A stretch of 64,000 nt of DNA from an uncultured Clostridia bacterium (GTDB lineage Bacteria; Bacillota; Clostridia; Lachnospirales; Anaerotignaceae): the NCBI GenBank assembly GCA_944383885.1, contig CALWRF010000011.1, forward strand, positions 1 to 64,000. The letters run 5' to 3'. The translations under genes were made by a program, and so were the position numbers. Below, in pieces: positions 27,252 to 37,444 of this stretch. Under the pieces are notes generated by a model. It searched no databases. It had not been told where the DNA came from and was given only the letters and a program-made list of their open reading frames with translations. Every line of letters begins with the position of its first letter. Positions within the stretch are counted from its first letter, which is position 1.

Positions 27252-27491
27252 ATGAAACGTATAATTTCAGCATGTCTTGAACAGACTGTACATTTCCAGT
27301 TAAAAGAAGGCGTTGAAAAAAGAGTTGCCGCAAGAAATGCAAAAGACGATTATGAAGCCTATAAAAAACAGATGGAAAGATGCGGCATAAAATACAAAAT
27401 AATTGATGAAAAAGAACAGCCTGACGGCTCAATTATAATAAAAATTAAAAAGCAGTATAATAATTATAAATGTGATGAATACATAAGCTGA
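27252..27491 (+). CDS. Small conserved-looking protein of unknown function
   Basis: A 79-residue soluble, Lys/Glu-rich protein with no recognised domain. It begins MKRIISACLEQTVHFQLKEG and has a helical middle (AARNAKDDYEAYKKQMERCG) followed by beta-like strands (YKIIDEKEQPDGSIIIKIKKQYN). TAGGAGGG (27238-27245) is 7 bases before the ATG, an excellent ribosome site, and a dedicated terminator follows, so it is very probably expressed as its own unit. There is no signal peptide or membrane segment. Function not assignable. Confidence 0.75.
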   Translation: MKRIISACLEQTVHFQLKEGVEKRVAARNAKDDYEAYKKQMERCGIKYKIIDEKEQPDGSIIIKIKKQYNNYKCDEYIS

Positions 27492-27507
27492 ATATTTCAA
27501 TAAACAA

Positions 27508-27546
27508 AAACAGCACGGAACTTATTTATGGTTTCGTGCTGTTTTG
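27508..27546. terminator. Bidirectional terminator, small protein gene / DUF523 gene
   Basis: AACAGCACGGAAC (27509-27521) pairs with GTTTCGTGCTGTT (27531-27543) with a wobble; T-tracts exist on both strands, serving the convergent units. Confidence 0.85.
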
Positions 27547-27559
27547 CTTATAACAGTTA

Positions 27560-27982
27560 TTAAAAGTCAAAATTATTTTCGTTTTTTATTTCTATTCCGT
27601 TTTTGTCCAAAAGTTCTGCGGCTATGCCGTTTCCGTTAGTTAAGGTTTTGGAAAATGTGCCGTCATAAACTTTGCCGAATCCGCAGGAAGGGCTGTTGCT
27701 TTTAAGCACAGCTTTTTTAATGTTGTTTAGCTTTGCAATTTTTAATGTTTCCTCAGCGCCTTTTATAAATTCTTCAGTATGGTCTGTTCCGTCTTTTTCC
27801 AAAACGCGGCTGTTTAAAATTTCAACAGGCTTCCTTGGCGTTGGTCTGCCGCCAAGCTGTTCAGGGCAGACGGGAATTAGGATTTCTTTTTGGCTTAAAG
27901 ATTTAACTTTTTCATTCGCTTTAATTTTGCCGTCGTACCGGCAGCATATTCCTAAAAGACAGGCACTTACAAGTATAGCCAT
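27560..27982 (-). CDS. DUF523 domain-containing protein
   Basis: A 140-residue protein of the DUF523 (YbbK) family. The signature Cys-rich start ILVSACLLGICCRYDGK, the middle segment VCPEQLGGRPTPRKPVEI and the end SNSPSCGFGKVYDGTFSKTL are all present, with conserved cysteines that could bind a metal or cluster. The biochemical role is not established. Its start codon overlaps the prfC stop by one base, so it is co-translated with prfC on the minus strand. Confidence 0.88.
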   Translation of the reverse strand: MAILVSACLLGICCRYDGKIKANEKVKSLSQKEILIPVCPEQLGGRPTPRKPVEILNSRVLEKDGTDHTEEFIKGAEETLKIAKLNNIKKAVLKSNSPSCGFGKVYDGTFSKTLTNGNGIAAELLDKNGIEIKNENNFDF

Positions 27983-29574
27983 TATTCTTCCAGCTCACTT
28001 TCAACATCAAGAGCTTCAACAAGTGTCATATCTTCATGTTTTTGCGCAAAGTTATCAAGGGTATACTGGTTGGCAAAAAGCAGAAGAGGACGTTTGAAAT
28101 GGTCAAAAACAAGCATTATTCTTGATGTTTCATATTCTTTTATTTTTTCAATATCCATGTTGTAAACCCAGCGTACACAATTGAAATCGAGATTTTCCAT
28201 TCTTATATCACAGTTATATTCGTTTTTAAGCCTGTACTCAAAAACCTCAAACTGAAGCTCTCCTACAGCGCTGAGTATAACGTCGTTAAACTCATTAGTA
28301 TATACCTGTATTGCGCCTTCCTGCGCAAGCTGTGTTACGCCTTTTTGGAACTGCTTTGCTTTAAGTGAGTTTATAGGATGAACACGCATGAAAAGCTCCG
28401 GCGGGAAGGTCGGAAGCGGTTCAAAAAACAGCTTGCTTTTTGAAGTTGTAAGTGTATCTCCTATCTGGTAGTTGCCTGTATCGTAAATACCTATTATATC
28501 CCCGGCTATGGCAGTATCTACTGTTTCGCGCTCATTTGCCATAAGCATTGTGGACTGGCTTATTTTCATTTGTTTGCCTGTCCTTGAGAGCGTAACGCTC
28601 ATTCCCCTTTCAAATGTGCCGGAGCATATTCTTAAAAAAGCGAGTCTGTCACGATGAGCAGGGTTCATATTTGCCTGTATTTTAAATATAAATCCACTAA
28701 AAAAGTCGTCTGTAGGCAGAACTTCGCCTGTTGTGGTTTTTCTGCTTCCCGGAGCTGGTGAGTATTCAAGAAAATGCTCCAAAAACTCTGTTACTCCAAA
28801 ATCAGCAAGAGCGGTACCGAAAAATACTGGTGTAAGAAGTCCGGCTTTAATAAGCTCAAGGTCAAAGCTGTTGCCGGCGCCCTGAACAAGTTCAATTTCT
28901 TCACGTAGTATTTTAAGGTTTGTATCATCAATTTTGCCTTCTATTTCAGGACCGAATATGCCGTCTTTTCCAAGGTCTATGGTTATATCTTTTCTGTAAA
29001 TGTGGACTTGGTTTTTAATTAAGTCATATACTCCTTCAAATGTAAGACCGTTGCCTATAGGCCATGTAACAGGTGTTGATGGAAGCCCGAGGGCTTCTTC
29101 CAAATCTTCCATAAGCTCAAGAGGGTCCCTTGACTGTCTGTCAAGTTTATTTATAAATGTAAAAATTGGTATTTTTCTCATAGAACAGACTTTAAAAAGC
29201 TTTTTAGTCTGAGCCTCAACACCCTTTGCGGCGTCAATAACCATAACAGCGCTGTCTACTGATGTAAGTATGCGGTATGTATCCTCGCCGAAATCATTGT
29301 GCCCAGGCGTATCCATAATAGATACCATTTTTCCGTTGTATTCAAACTGCATAACTGATGATGTAACAGAGATACCTCTTTGTTTTTCTATTTCCATCCA
29401 GTCAGAAGTAGCAAATTTTGAGTTTCTTCTTGCTTTAACTGTTCCGGCTTGCCTGATTGCGCCGCCGTGGAGCAGAAGTTTTTCTGTAAGGGTTGTTTTT
29501 CCGGCGTCAGGATGTGATATAATACCGAAAATACGTCTTTTATTAATAGCGTCAATAAGTTCCTGTGAAGCCAT
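27982..29574 (-). CDS. prfC: Peptide chain release factor 3
   Basis: Translational GTPase that recycles RF1/RF2 after peptide release. 530 residues. G-domain motifs: G1 in GIISHPDAGKTTLTEKLLL, G2 with RGISVTSSVMQF, G3 in DTPGHNDFGEDTYR, G4 NKLD. The RF3-specific C-terminal domain ends QKHEDMTLVEALDVESELEE. The minus-strand ATG at 29574 has AAGGAAGG about 8 bases upstream. It is first in a two-gene unit with DUF523. RF3 is not universal in Firmicutes, but the match is unambiguous. Confidence 0.95.
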   Translation of the reverse strand: MASQELIDAINKRRIFGIISHPDAGKTTLTEKLLLHGGAIRQAGTVKARRNSKFATSDWMEIEKQRGISVTSSVMQFEYNGKMVSIMDTPGHNDFGEDTYRILTSVDSAVMVIDAAKGVEAQTKKLFKVCSMRKIPIFTFINKLDRQSRDPLELMEDLEEALGLPSTPVTWPIGNGLTFEGVYDLIKNQVHIYRKDITIDLGKDGIFGPEIEGKIDDTNLKILREEIELVQGAGNSFDLELIKAGLLTPVFFGTALADFGVTEFLEHFLEYSPAPGSRKTTTGEVLPTDDFFSGFIFKIQANMNPAHRDRLAFLRICSGTFERGMSVTLSRTGKQMKISQSTMLMANERETVDTAIAGDIIGIYDTGNYQIGDTLTTSKSKLFFEPLPTFPPELFMRVHPINSLKAKQFQKGVTQLAQEGAIQVYTNEFNDVILSAVGELQFEVFEYRLKNEYNCDIRMENLDFNCVRWVYNMDIEKIKEYETSRIMLVFDHFKRPLLLFANQYTLDNFAQKHEDMTLVEALDVESELEE

Positions 29575-29626
29575 TTCTGTTTTCCTTCCTTATTAAATAT
29601 CCTTGTTATTATTTTCATACCGAAAT

Positions 29627-29656
29627 ATAATATAATACTTTATGTTTTTAGGTCAA
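29627..29656 (-). promoter_or_regulatory. Probable sigma-A promoter of prfC
   Basis: On the minus strand: TTGACC (29656-29651), 18 bases, TATTAT (29632-29627), about 50 bases upstream of the prfC start codon. Confidence 0.6.
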
Positions 29657-29853
29657 GGGGTAAAAGGCAATATAAAAAAATAAGTTTAATGGTTTTTAAT
29701 AGTTTTAATTATTTAATTAATTTATATTTTAATTTTTTATATAAATAAATTCAGTTTTTTGTATCTGAGAACTGTCAATTTGGGGAATATATTTAGGTTT
29801 CAGCCGCTAAATTTGGCTTTTACAGGAAAATATTTAAAATCAATGTGTTCTTA

Positions 29854-29883
29854 TTGACAGAAAAATACGTGATATGTTAAAAT
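29854..29883 (+). promoter_or_regulatory. Sigma-A promoter of the pyr operon leader
   Basis: TTGACA (29854-29859), 18 bases, TAAAAT (29878-29883) with an extended -10 TG at 29875-29876. Transcription would start near 29890, about 40 bases before the leader ORF. The stretch from 29657 to 29853 between prfC and this promoter is AT-rich and shows nothing else I can support. Confidence 0.75.
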
Positions 29884-29930
29884 AAGCAAAATGTGTGCAG
29901 ATAATGATAATTTAACAGGAGGATTTGGTT

Positions 29931-30059
29931 ATGTTCCGTTTTAAAAACATTAATTTAGTCAATGCCGAAAAATACGGAATTAGTGTTTTTAAATATAAAA
30001 AAGAGGGGTATAAACATTCTTTCAGTTGTATTAATATTTTCAGCAATAAGAAGGCTTAA
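29931..30059 (+). CDS. Putative pyr operon leader peptide, 42 residues
   Basis: An ORF with ATG at 29931, preceded by AGGAGG (29919-29924) at 6 bases, ending with TAA at 30057-30059. The peptide starts MFRFKNINLVNAEKYG and ends INIFSNKKA; no domain is recognised. It lies between a strong promoter and the pyrimidine operon, and its last codons form the 5' arm of a terminator, with the stop codon in the loop. The mRNA just before the terminator is U-rich (30019-30040). This fits a leader whose translation prevents termination, in the manner of E. coli pyrBI. An ordinary small protein gene whose terminator overlaps its 3' end is the alternative. Confidence 0.7.
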   Translation: MFRFKNINLVNAEKYGISVFKYKKEGYKHSFSCINIFSNKKA

Positions 30060-30077
30060 GTCTTTTTATTGCTTTTA
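30042..30077 (+). terminator. Terminator overlapping the end of the pyr leader ORF
   Basis: A 13-bp stem (30042-30054 with 30061-30073, two wobbles), closed by C30055-G30060 around a TTAA loop, then TTT-A-TTTTT. The leader stop codon 30057-30059 is in the loop. A weaker hairpin-like segment with a T-run follows at 30092-30120. Confidence 0.85.
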
Positions 30078-30170
30078 TTTTTGTTCAGGGAAAACCTTTA
30101 AAGTAATATAAGGCTTTTTTAATGGAAAGAATAATAACAGATTAATTATATGCAAGGAGGCGCTGAAGTT

Positions 30171-31463
30171 TTGAAAATATTAATTAAAAACGGAAGAATT
30201 ATTAATCCGGCAGACGGCACTGATAAAGTTTCCGATATGCTTGTTGAAAATGGCATAGTTAAAGAAATTTCACAAAACATAAATACTTCTGCCGACAAAA
30301 TAATTGATGCTAATAAAATGTGGGTTACACCAGGCTTTATAGATTTGCATGTGCATTTAAGGGAGCCGGGTTTTGAGCATAAAGAAACAATAGCAACCGG
30401 AAGCCGCGCAGCAGCGGCAGGCGGGTATACAACTGTATGCTGCATGCCTAACACAAAGCCTGTTGCAGACAGCATAGAAGTAGTTGAGTATATTAAAAAA
30501 GAAGCGGAAAAAAACGGCGTTGTAAATGTGCTGCCTATAGGCGCTATTACAAAAGGTCAGGAAGGAAAAGAGCTTGCTGACATTGAAGGCATGTATAAAG
30601 CCGGGATATGCGCCATAAGCGAAGACGGCAAAAGTGTTATGAATGCCCAGCTTTTAAAAGAAGCGATGATTAAGGCAAAAAAGCTTAATATACCTGTTTT
30701 AAGCCATTGCGAGGACAGGTCTTTGGTTAAAGGCGGGTGCATGAATGAGGGCGCTCATTGTGACAGTCTTGGCTTAAAAGGAATTTCTAATGACTCCGAA
30801 GATGTTATAGTTGCAAGGGATATAGTTCTTGCCGAAAGTACAGGGGCTAAACTTCATTTATGCCACATGAGCACAAAGGGCAGTGTTGCACTTTTAAGCG
30901 AGGCTAAAAAAAGAGGAGTAAATGTTACAGGCGAGATTACGCCTCATCACTTTACACTTTCTGATGAAAATGTAGATGGTAAAGACACAAATACTAAAAT
31001 GAATCCTCCTCTGCGTTCTAAAGATGATGTTGAGACTATGAGAAAAGCTCTTAAAGATGGCGTTGCTGATACTATTTCGACAGACCATGCCCCTCACAGC
31101 GAAGAAGAAAAGGCAAAAGATTATCAGTCGGCGCCTTTTGGGATAGTGGGAAGCGAAACAGCTTTTGCCCTTTCAAATTCAGTTTTGGTTGAAGAAGGGT
31201 ACCTTACGCCGTCAGCTTTAGTAGAAAAAATGTCGTATAATCCATCTAAAATACTGGGTATTGATAAAGGAGATATTTCAGTTGGAAAAGTTGCTGATAT
31301 AACAATTACAAATCCTGAAAAGGTATTTAAGATAGATAAAAATAAATTTTATTCTAAAGGGAAAAACACACCTTTTGACGGATATGAAGTTAAAGGCAGT
31401 GTTGAATATACAATAGTAGGCGGAAGAATTGTTTTTGAAAAGGGGAAAATAAATGATAATTGA
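30171..31463 (+). CDS. pyrC: Dihydroorotase
   Basis: Zinc amidohydrolase that closes carbamoyl-aspartate to dihydroorotate. 430 residues, the class I length. The metal motif H-x-H is in FIDLHVHLREPGFEHKETI; further ligands are in LSHCEDRSLV and LHLCHMST; the catalytic Asp is in TDHAPHSEEEKA. I start it at TTG 30171 with AAGGAGG (30154-30160) upstream. It is first in the pyr operon and overlaps pyrF by 11 bases. Expression should depend on readthrough of the leader terminator. Confidence 0.95.
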   Translation: MKILIKNGRIINPADGTDKVSDMLVENGIVKEISQNINTSADKIIDANKMWVTPGFIDLHVHLREPGFEHKETIATGSRAAAAGGYTTVCCMPNTKPVADSIEVVEYIKKEAEKNGVVNVLPIGAITKGQEGKELADIEGMYKAGICAISEDGKSVMNAQLLKEAMIKAKKLNIPVLSHCEDRSLVKGGCMNEGAHCDSLGLKGISNDSEDVIVARDIVLAESTGAKLHLCHMSTKGSVALLSEAKKRGVNVTGEITPHHFTLSDENVDGKDTNTKMNPPLRSKDDVETMRKALKDGVADTISTDHAPHSEEEKAKDYQSAPFGIVGSETAFALSNSVLVEEGYLTPSALVEKMSYNPSKILGIDKGDISVGKVADITITNPEKVFKIDKNKFYSKGKNTPFDGYEVKGSVEYTIVGGRIVFEKGKINDN

Positions 31464-32376
31464 TGTGCTTATTGAAAAAATAAAAGAGACTCAAAACCCT
31501 ACAGTTGTTGGTCTTGATCCAAGGCTGAGTTTTATACCTGAGTTTATTAAAAATGAATGTATTGAAAAATACGGCAAAACACCTAAGGCTGTAGCGGAAA
31601 GTTTTTTTGAGTTCAATAAAGGCATAATTGACGCTGTTTATGATTTAATTCCTGCGGTTAAGCCGCAGGTTGCCATGTACGAAATGCTGGGAACAGACGG
31701 TATGGAATGCTTTATTAAAACATGCGATTATGCTTCAAAAAAAGGTCTTATTGTAATAGGCGATATTAAAAGAGGCGATATTGCCTCAACTGCTGAGGCT
31801 TACTCAGATGGACATTTAGGGGAAATTGATGCTTTTGGCGTTAAGCATAAAATATTTAATGAAGATTTTATAACAGTTAATCCATACCTCGGCTGGGATT
31901 CTGTTGAACCATATATGGCTAACTGCAAAAACTATAATAAAGGGCTTTTTGTGCTTGTTAAAACTTCAAACCCTAACAGCGGTCAGTTTCAGGACCTTGA
32001 TGTAGGCGGACTTACGCTTTACCAAAAAGTTGGTCAGATTGTTGAAAGCTGGGGTGAAAAGCTTATGGGTAAAAACGGATATTCAAGCATTGGCGCTGTA
32101 GTTGGCGCAACCCATCCTAAGCAGGCTGAAATTTTAAGGGAACTTATGCCGCACACGTTTTTCCTTGTACCTGGATATGGCGCCCAGGGCGGAAAAGCTG
32201 AGGATTTGGCGGTATGTTTTGATAAAGATGGTATTGGGGCTATTGTAAACTCATCAAGAGGCATTATAGCCGCTTATAAAAAAGATGAATACAGCAAGTT
32301 TGCTGAAAAGGAATATAACCTTGCTGCAAGACAGGCTGTTTTGGATATGAAAGCTGATTTGAGGAGATGTATTTGA
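31453..32376 (+). CDS. pyrF: Orotidine 5'-phosphate decarboxylase (type 2)
   Basis: Last step of UMP synthesis. 307 residues, the longer type 2 form. The catalytic Lys/Asp signature is VIGDIKRGDIASTAEAYSDG; phosphate-binding regions are VGATHPKQAEILRE and FLVPGYGAQGG. GAAAAGGGGAAA precedes the ATG, inside the end of pyrC. It is one base from carA. Type 2 OMP decarboxylases are common in Clostridia. Confidence 0.95.
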   Translation: MIIDVLIEKIKETQNPTVVGLDPRLSFIPEFIKNECIEKYGKTPKAVAESFFEFNKGIIDAVYDLIPAVKPQVAMYEMLGTDGMECFIKTCDYASKKGLIVIGDIKRGDIASTAEAYSDGHLGEIDAFGVKHKIFNEDFITVNPYLGWDSVEPYMANCKNYNKGLFVLVKTSNPNSGQFQDLDVGGLTLYQKVGQIVESWGEKLMGKNGYSSIGAVVGATHPKQAEILRELMPHTFFLVPGYGAQGGKAEDLAVCFDKDGIGAIVNSSRGIIAAYKKDEYSKFAEKEYNLAARQAVLDMKADLRRCI

Positions 32377-32377
32377 T

Positions 32378-33466
32378 ATGAGCGAGAAAACTGTTAAAGC
32401 TGAGCTTATACTTGAAAATGGTATGAGATTTGACGGCAGAGCCTTTGGCTATATTAAAGAAACAGTTGGAGAAGTTGTTTTTAACACAGCAATGACAGGT
32501 TATGAAGAACTTCTTACAGACCCGTCTTATGCCGGACAGATAGTTGTTATGACTTATCCACTTATTGGTAATTACGGCATTAACCTTGACGATATGGAAA
32601 GCGACGGACCTAAGCTTAAAGGTTTTGTTGTGCGCGAGAAATGTGATTATCCAAGTAATTTCAGGTGCGAAATGGATTTGGACGATTTTTTAAAACAAAA
32701 CAAAATTACAGGCATTGAAGGCGTTGACACCCGCGCCATTACAAGAACACTTAGGAATGTTGGCACAATGCGCGGAATTATTACGTTAAGGGGCGCCGAC
32801 CTTACGGAAAGCCAGATTAAAAGAAAATTTGAAAGCCTTAACAATAAAAACGTAATAAGAGATGTTACAATAAAAGAAAAATACGAAATACCCGGAGCAG
32901 GAAAGCATATTGCTTTTGTAGATTTAGGAACTAAAAAAGGCATTATAAAAGGCTTTGTTCAAAGAGGCTGCCGCCTTACAGTATTTCCGGCTTTTACTTC
33001 AGCGGAAGAAATTTTATCTGTAAATCCGGACGCGGTATTTTTATCAAACGGACCAGGAGACCCTAAAGATGTTCCGGAAGTAATAGAAATGGTTAAAGCT
33101 GTTATAGGCAAAAAACCTCTTATAGGTGTATGCATGGGCAACCAGCTTATAAACCTTGCGTTAGGCGGCGATACTAAGAAAATGAAATTCGGTCATCACG
33201 GCGGAAACCATCCTGTAAAAGACCTTAAAACAGGCAGAGTATATATTACAAGCCAGAACCATGAATATGTCGTATGCGACCTGCCGGAAGGAGTAGAGGC
33301 TGCTTTTGTTAATATAAATGATGATACAATAGAAGGAATTAGACATAAAACTTTACCTATTTTCAGTGTGCAGTTCCACCCGGAAGCCTGCCCGGGACCG
33401 CTTGACTCAGGTTTCCTTTTTGACAGATTTTTAGAAGTAATTGAAAGGGGTAATGAAAATGCCTAA
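32378..33466 (+). CDS. carA: Carbamoyl-phosphate synthase small (glutaminase) subunit
   Basis: Hydrolyses glutamine and channels ammonia to CarB. 362 residues: the N-terminal CarA domain ([32 protein letters not shown]) and a C-terminal class I amidotransferase domain with nucleophile Cys in [15 protein letters not shown] and the His/Glu pair in [11 protein letters not shown]. The elbow reads CMGNQ where CLGHQ is common, a tolerated variation. GAGGAGATG precedes the start. Its end overlaps carB by 8 bases. Placement inside the pyr operon ties it to pyrimidine rather than arginine synthesis. Confidence 0.96.
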   Translation: MSEKTVKAELILENGMRFDGRAFGYIKETVGEVVFNTAMTGYEELLTDPSYAGQIVVMTYPLIGNYGINLDDMESDGPKLKGFVVREKCDYPSNFRCEMDLDDFLKQNKITGIEGVDTRAITRTLRNVGTMRGIITLRGADLTESQIKRKFESLNNKNVIRDVTIKEKYEIPGAGKHIAFVDLGTKKGIIKGFVQRGCRLTVFPAFTSAEEILSVNPDAVFLSNGPGDPKDVPEVIEMVKAVIGKKPLIGVCMGNQLINLALGGDTKKMKFGHHGGNHPVKDLKTGRVYITSQNHEYVVCDLPEGVEAAFVNINDDTIEGIRHKTLPIFSVQFHPEACPGPLDSGFLFDRFLEVIERGNENA

Positions 33467-36400
33467 GGATAATACTATTAAAAAAGTACTTGTAATCGGT
33501 TCAGGACCTATAGTTATTGGTCAGGCTGCCGAGTTTGACTATTCCGGCACACAGGCTGTTGAGGCTATTAAAAGCGAAGGAATAGAGGTTGTGCTTGTAA
33601 ACAGCAACCCTGCCACTATTATGACTGACCGCGGAATGGCTCATCATACATATATTGAGCCTCTTACTGCTGAGTTTGTTGAAAAGGTTATAGCAAAAGA
33701 ACGACCAGACAGCATTATTGCCGGCATGGGCGGGCAGACAGGTCTTAACCTTTCATGCGAGCTTTATGACAAAGGAATATTACAGAAATACGGTGTTAGG
33801 GTTATTGGCACTTCCATAGAGTCTATTAAAGAAGGCGAGGACAGGGATTCCTTTAAAAGGCTTATGGAAAAAACAAATCAGCCTATTGTAGAAAGTGAAA
33901 TAGTTACAAATATTGAAGACGGCGTGGCTTTTGCCGAAAAAATCGGTTACCCGGTTATTATCCGTCCAGCATATACTCTTGGCGGAACAGGCGGCGGTAT
34001 AGCGGAAAATGAGGACCAGTTAAGAGAAATACTTGCACAGGGTCTTCATTTGAGCCGTGTTGGTCAGGTTCTTATTGAAAGAAGCATTAAGGGCTGGAAA
34101 GAAATTGAGTTTGAGGTAATGCGTGACGGCGCCGGCAACTGCATAACAGTCTGCTCAATGGAGAATGTTGACCCTGTAGGCGTTCATACAGGCGACTCTA
34201 TAGTTGTTGCCCCGGCTCAGACATTAGCCGACCATGAGTACCAGATGCTCAGAAAAGCCGCTATTGATATTATAGATTCAATTAAAATTGAAGGCGGCTG
34301 CAATGTCCAGTTTGCTTTAGACCCTAAAAGCTTTAATTATGCAGTAATAGAGATTAATCCGCGTGTTAGCCGTTCTTCAGCTCTTGCTTCAAAGGCTACA
34401 GGTTACCCTATAGCTAAAGTTGCGGCTAAAATAGCCTTAGGCTACAGGCTTGATGAAATAAAAAACGCGGTGACTAAAAAGACATACGCTTGCTTTGAGC
34501 CGGCTATTGACTATGTTGTATGCAAAATCCCTAAATGGCCTTTTGATAAATTTAAAACAGCAAAACGAAACCTTGGTACTAAAATGATGGCTACAGGCGA
34601 AGTTATGGCTATAGGTAATAACTTTGAGTCAGCCCTTTTAAAAGGCGTGCGTTCACTTGAAATAGGTCAGTATACCCTTGAAAGGAAATACAGCCATTCA
34701 AAAACTCTTGCTGAGCTTAAAAAGAGGGTTGCGGTGCCTGATGATGAAAGGCTTTTTGACCTTGCGGAGCTTTTAAGACGCGGTTACAGAATTGACATGG
34801 TTTGTGAACTTACAGGCATGGACAAATTTTTTGTTAAGAAAATTAAAAATATTGTAGACATGGAAGAAGAACTCAAACAGATGTCATTTGATGACTTAGA
34901 TGAGGAAACTCTCAGAAGATACAAAAAAATGGGATTTTCCGATAAAGGAATGGCTGACATAATTGGCGTAAAACCGCCTGAGATTTATAAACTCAGAGTT
35001 AAATACGGCATAATTCCTGTATATAAAATGGTTGATACATGCGCCGGCGAGTTTGAAGCTGTTACGCCGTATTACTACTCAACATACGATAAGGAAGATG
35101 AGGTTGTTGTAAGCAGCAACAAAAAAGTTATTGTTATCGGTTCTGGTCCTATCAGAATAGGGCAGGGCATTGAGTTTGACTACTGCTCAGTTCACAGCGT
35201 GCTTGCGCTTAAAAGAGCGGGAGTAGAAACAATTATAATTAATAATAATCCTGAAACAGTTTCAACTGACTTTGATACATCTGACAAGCTTTACTTTGAG
35301 CCTCTTACAGAAGAAGATGTTTTGAACATTGTTGAAAAGGAAAGACCTGACGGACTTATACTCCAGTTTGGCGGACAAACAGCCATTAAGCTTGCCAAAT
35401 TCCTTCGTGAAATGAACATACCTATTTTAGGCACAAAACCTGAGCAGATAGACGCGGCAGAAGACAGAGAAAAATTTGATGAGATACTTGAAAAACTTAA
35501 TATTAAAAGACCAAAAGGCAAAGCTGTATGGTCAGTTAAAGAAGGTATTGAGGCTGCTGCCGGCTTAGGTTATCCTGTACTTGTACGCCCGTCATACGTT
35601 CTTGGCGGTCAGGGCATGGAGATAACATACAATGAACCGCAGATTACCAAATACCTTGAAGAAGCTTTTGCTAAAGACAGCAAAAATCCTGTACTTATAG
35701 ACAGATACCTTCTTGGACGTGAAATAGAAGTTGATGCTATCTGCGATGGTGAGGACATACTTATTCCTGGCATTATGGAACACTTGGAAAGAGCCGGAGT
35801 TCATTCCGGAGATTCAATTTCAATTTATCCTCCGCAGCACATTTCAGAAGAGATTAAAGCGCAGATTGTTGACGAAACAAGAAGAATTTCGATTGCTCTT
35901 AAAGTAGTAGGAATGATTAATATACAGTTTATTGATTACCACGGAGAGCTTAATATTATAGAGGTTAATCCGCGTTCAAGCCGTACAGTGCCGTATATAA
36001 GCAAGGTAACAGGTGTGCCTATTATTGATATAGCTACAAAGGTAATGCTCGGCGCTAAGCTTAAAGACCTGGGTTACGGCAGCGGAATATGCAAAGAGCC
36101 TGATAAGGTATGCATTAAAGTACCTATTTTTTCTACTGAAAAACTTCCTCAGGTTGAAGTTTCGCTTGGTCCTGAAATGCGTTCTACAGGTGAAATACTT
36201 GGTGTTGGAAAAACGCTTAAACGCGCTCTTTATAAAGGCTTTATAGCGGCTGGAACAGTTGTGCCGCGTAAAAACGGGACAGCGCTTGTTACAATTAAAC
36301 CGCATGATTTGCCTGATTTCCTTCCTATTGCACAAAAGCTTGAAAAGCTTGGATACAGATTTCTTGCCACAGACGGGACAGCTAAGTACATGGAAGAAAA

Positions 36401-36674
36401 CGGCATAAGCCATGTTAAAGTTGTAAGAAAAATAAGCGAAGGCGTACCTAATGTTCTTGATATAATAAGAAGCGGTGTGGTAGACCTTATCATAAACACA
36501 CCTAATAAAGGCAACAGAGCTGCAAGCGATGGATTTAAAATAAGGCGTACAGCAGCTGAATGCTCTATAGTCCTTATGACATCTCTGGATACGGCAAATG
36601 CCCTTGTAGATGTTATGGACAGCGATATTACAACCGACAGTGTAGATGTAATAGCATTGGAGGATATTAAATGA
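33459..36674 (+). CDS. carB: Carbamoyl-phosphate synthase large subunit
   Basis: Makes carbamoyl phosphate from ammonia, bicarbonate and two ATP. 1071 residues in the normal order: carboxyphosphate half (1-400, opening [23 protein letters not shown]), oligomerisation domain, carbamoyl-phosphate half (about 550-930, opening [21 protein letters not shown]), and the allosteric MGS-like domain (about 930-1071, with [16 protein letters not shown]). Both ATP-grasp repeats retain YTLGGTGGG / YVLGGQGM loops. ATG 33459 is best spaced from AAAGGGG. It overlaps carA by 8 bases and pyrK by 4. Confidence 0.97.
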   Translation: MPKDNTIKKVLVIGSGPIVIGQAAEFDYSGTQAVEAIKSEGIEVVLVNSNPATIMTDRGMAHHTYIEPLTAEFVEKVIAKERPDSIIAGMGGQTGLNLSCELYDKGILQKYGVRVIGTSIESIKEGEDRDSFKRLMEKTNQPIVESEIVTNIEDGVAFAEKIGYPVIIRPAYTLGGTGGGIAENEDQLREILAQGLHLSRVGQVLIERSIKGWKEIEFEVMRDGAGNCITVCSMENVDPVGVHTGDSIVVAPAQTLADHEYQMLRKAAIDIIDSIKIEGGCNVQFALDPKSFNYAVIEINPRVSRSSALASKATGYPIAKVAAKIALGYRLDEIKNAVTKKTYACFEPAIDYVVCKIPKWPFDKFKTAKRNLGTKMMATGEVMAIGNNFESALLKGVRSLEIGQYTLERKYSHSKTLAELKKRVAVPDDERLFDLAELLRRGYRIDMVCELTGMDKFFVKKIKNIVDMEEELKQMSFDDLDEETLRRYKKMGFSDKGMADIIGVKPPEIYKLRVKYGIIPVYKMVDTCAGEFEAVTPYYYSTYDKEDEVVVSSNKKVIVIGSGPIRIGQGIEFDYCSVHSVLALKRAGVETIIINNNPETVSTDFDTSDKLYFEPLTEEDVLNIVEKERPDGLILQFGGQTAIKLAKFLREMNIPILGTKPEQIDAAEDREKFDEILEKLNIKRPKGKAVWSVKEGIEAAAGLGYPVLVRPSYVLGGQGMEITYNEPQITKYLEEAFAKDSKNPVLIDRYLLGREIEVDAICDGEDILIPGIMEHLERAGVHSGDSISIYPPQHISEEIKAQIVDETRRISIALKVVGMINIQFIDYHGELNIIEVNPRSSRTVPYISKVTGVPIIDIATKVMLGAKLKDLGYGSGICKEPDKVCIKVPIFSTEKLPQVEVSLGPEMRSTGEILGVGKTLKRALYKGFIAAGTVVPRKNGTALVTIKPHDLPDFLPIAQKLEKLGYRFLATDGTAKYMEENGISHVKVVRKISEGVPNVLDIIRSGVVDLIINTPNKGNRAASDGFKIRRTAAECSIVLMTSLDTANALVDVMDSDITTDSVDVIALEDIK

Positions 36675-37444
36675 AAAAAATAGAGTATGCTGAAATTTTG
36701 ATTAATGACAAAATTGCTGACGACATATACTCAATGACACTTTTTTCACCTTTTATAGCCAAAGAAGCAAAAGCCGGACAGTTTGTTGAAGTTTATACAG
36801 GTCTTGGGGAGCATATACTCCCTAGACCTATAAGCATTAGTGAAATAGACAGCCAAAACGGAAAAATTACGCTTGTTTACCAAATAGTAGGAAAGGGAAC
36901 AGAATATTTCAGCAAGTGCCCGATAGGAGATTTAATTAAAATAATGGGTCCGTGTGGAAATGGTTTTGAAATTAAGAAGAATGCTAAAAAGCACATACTT
37001 GTAGGCGGAGGAATAGGGATACCACCTCTTGTCCAGCTTTGCAGGGATATTAAAGGAAAAGCAGTTGTTTTTTTAGGAGCTAAATCAAACCCGGTGCTTA
37101 CGGATAAATTCAGAAAATTAGGAGCTGAGGTTTATATAGCCAGTGATGACGGAAGCATTGGTTTTAAAGGCAATGTTGTAGAGCTTATGAAAGAAATTAA
37201 GCCTGAAGGCGACATGGTTTATTCCTGCGGTCCTAAGATAATGCTTAAATTTTTGGCTCAATGGGCAAAAGAAAACAACATTCCTGTTCAGGTTTCAATG
37301 GAGGAAAGAATGGCGTGCGGTATAGGCGCGTGTGTAGGCTGTGCTGTTAAAATCAGAAAGAAAGGCGAAAGCGACTGGCAGAACTTAAAAGTTTGCAAGG
37401 ACGGTCCTGTTTTTATGGGTGACGAGGTGATGTGGGATGAGTAA
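36671..37444 (+). CDS. pyrK: Dihydroorotate dehydrogenase B electron transfer subunit
   Basis: Iron-sulfur flavoprotein that passes electrons from dihydroorotate dehydrogenase to NAD+. 257 residues: an FAD-binding ferredoxin-reductase-like domain ([10 protein letters not shown] at about 55), an NAD-binding domain ([20 protein letters not shown]), and a C-terminal [2Fe-2S] site with cysteines spaced as in [14 protein letters not shown] and a fourth in KVCKDGPVF. The ATGA overlap with carB and 8-base overlap with pyrD indicate coupled translation. Confidence 0.96.
   Translation: MKKIEYAEILINDKIADDIYSMTLFSPFIAKEAKAGQFVEVYTGLGEHILPRPISISEIDSQNGKITLVYQIVGKGTEYFSKCPIGDLIKIMGPCGNGFEIKKNAKKHILVGGGIGIPPLVQLCRDIKGKAVVFLGAKSNPVLTDKFRKLGAEVYIASDDGSIGFKGNVVELMKEIKPEGDMVYSCGPKIMLKFLAQWAKENNIPVQVSMEERMACGIGACVGCAVKIRKKGESDWQNLKVCKDGPVFMGDEVMWDE

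Noticed and set aside
29657-29853. Possible small gene or PyrR-binding leader between prfC and the pyr promoter
   Set aside because: AT-rich, no ribosome site with an open frame, and no GC-rich anti-antiterminator with a PyrR-type loop.
35976-36413. Minus-strand open frames opposite carB
   Set aside because: Shadow frames of a well-conserved gene with no ribosome site and no recognisable product; the same applies to other antisense frames opposite clpB, pyrC and cbiD.
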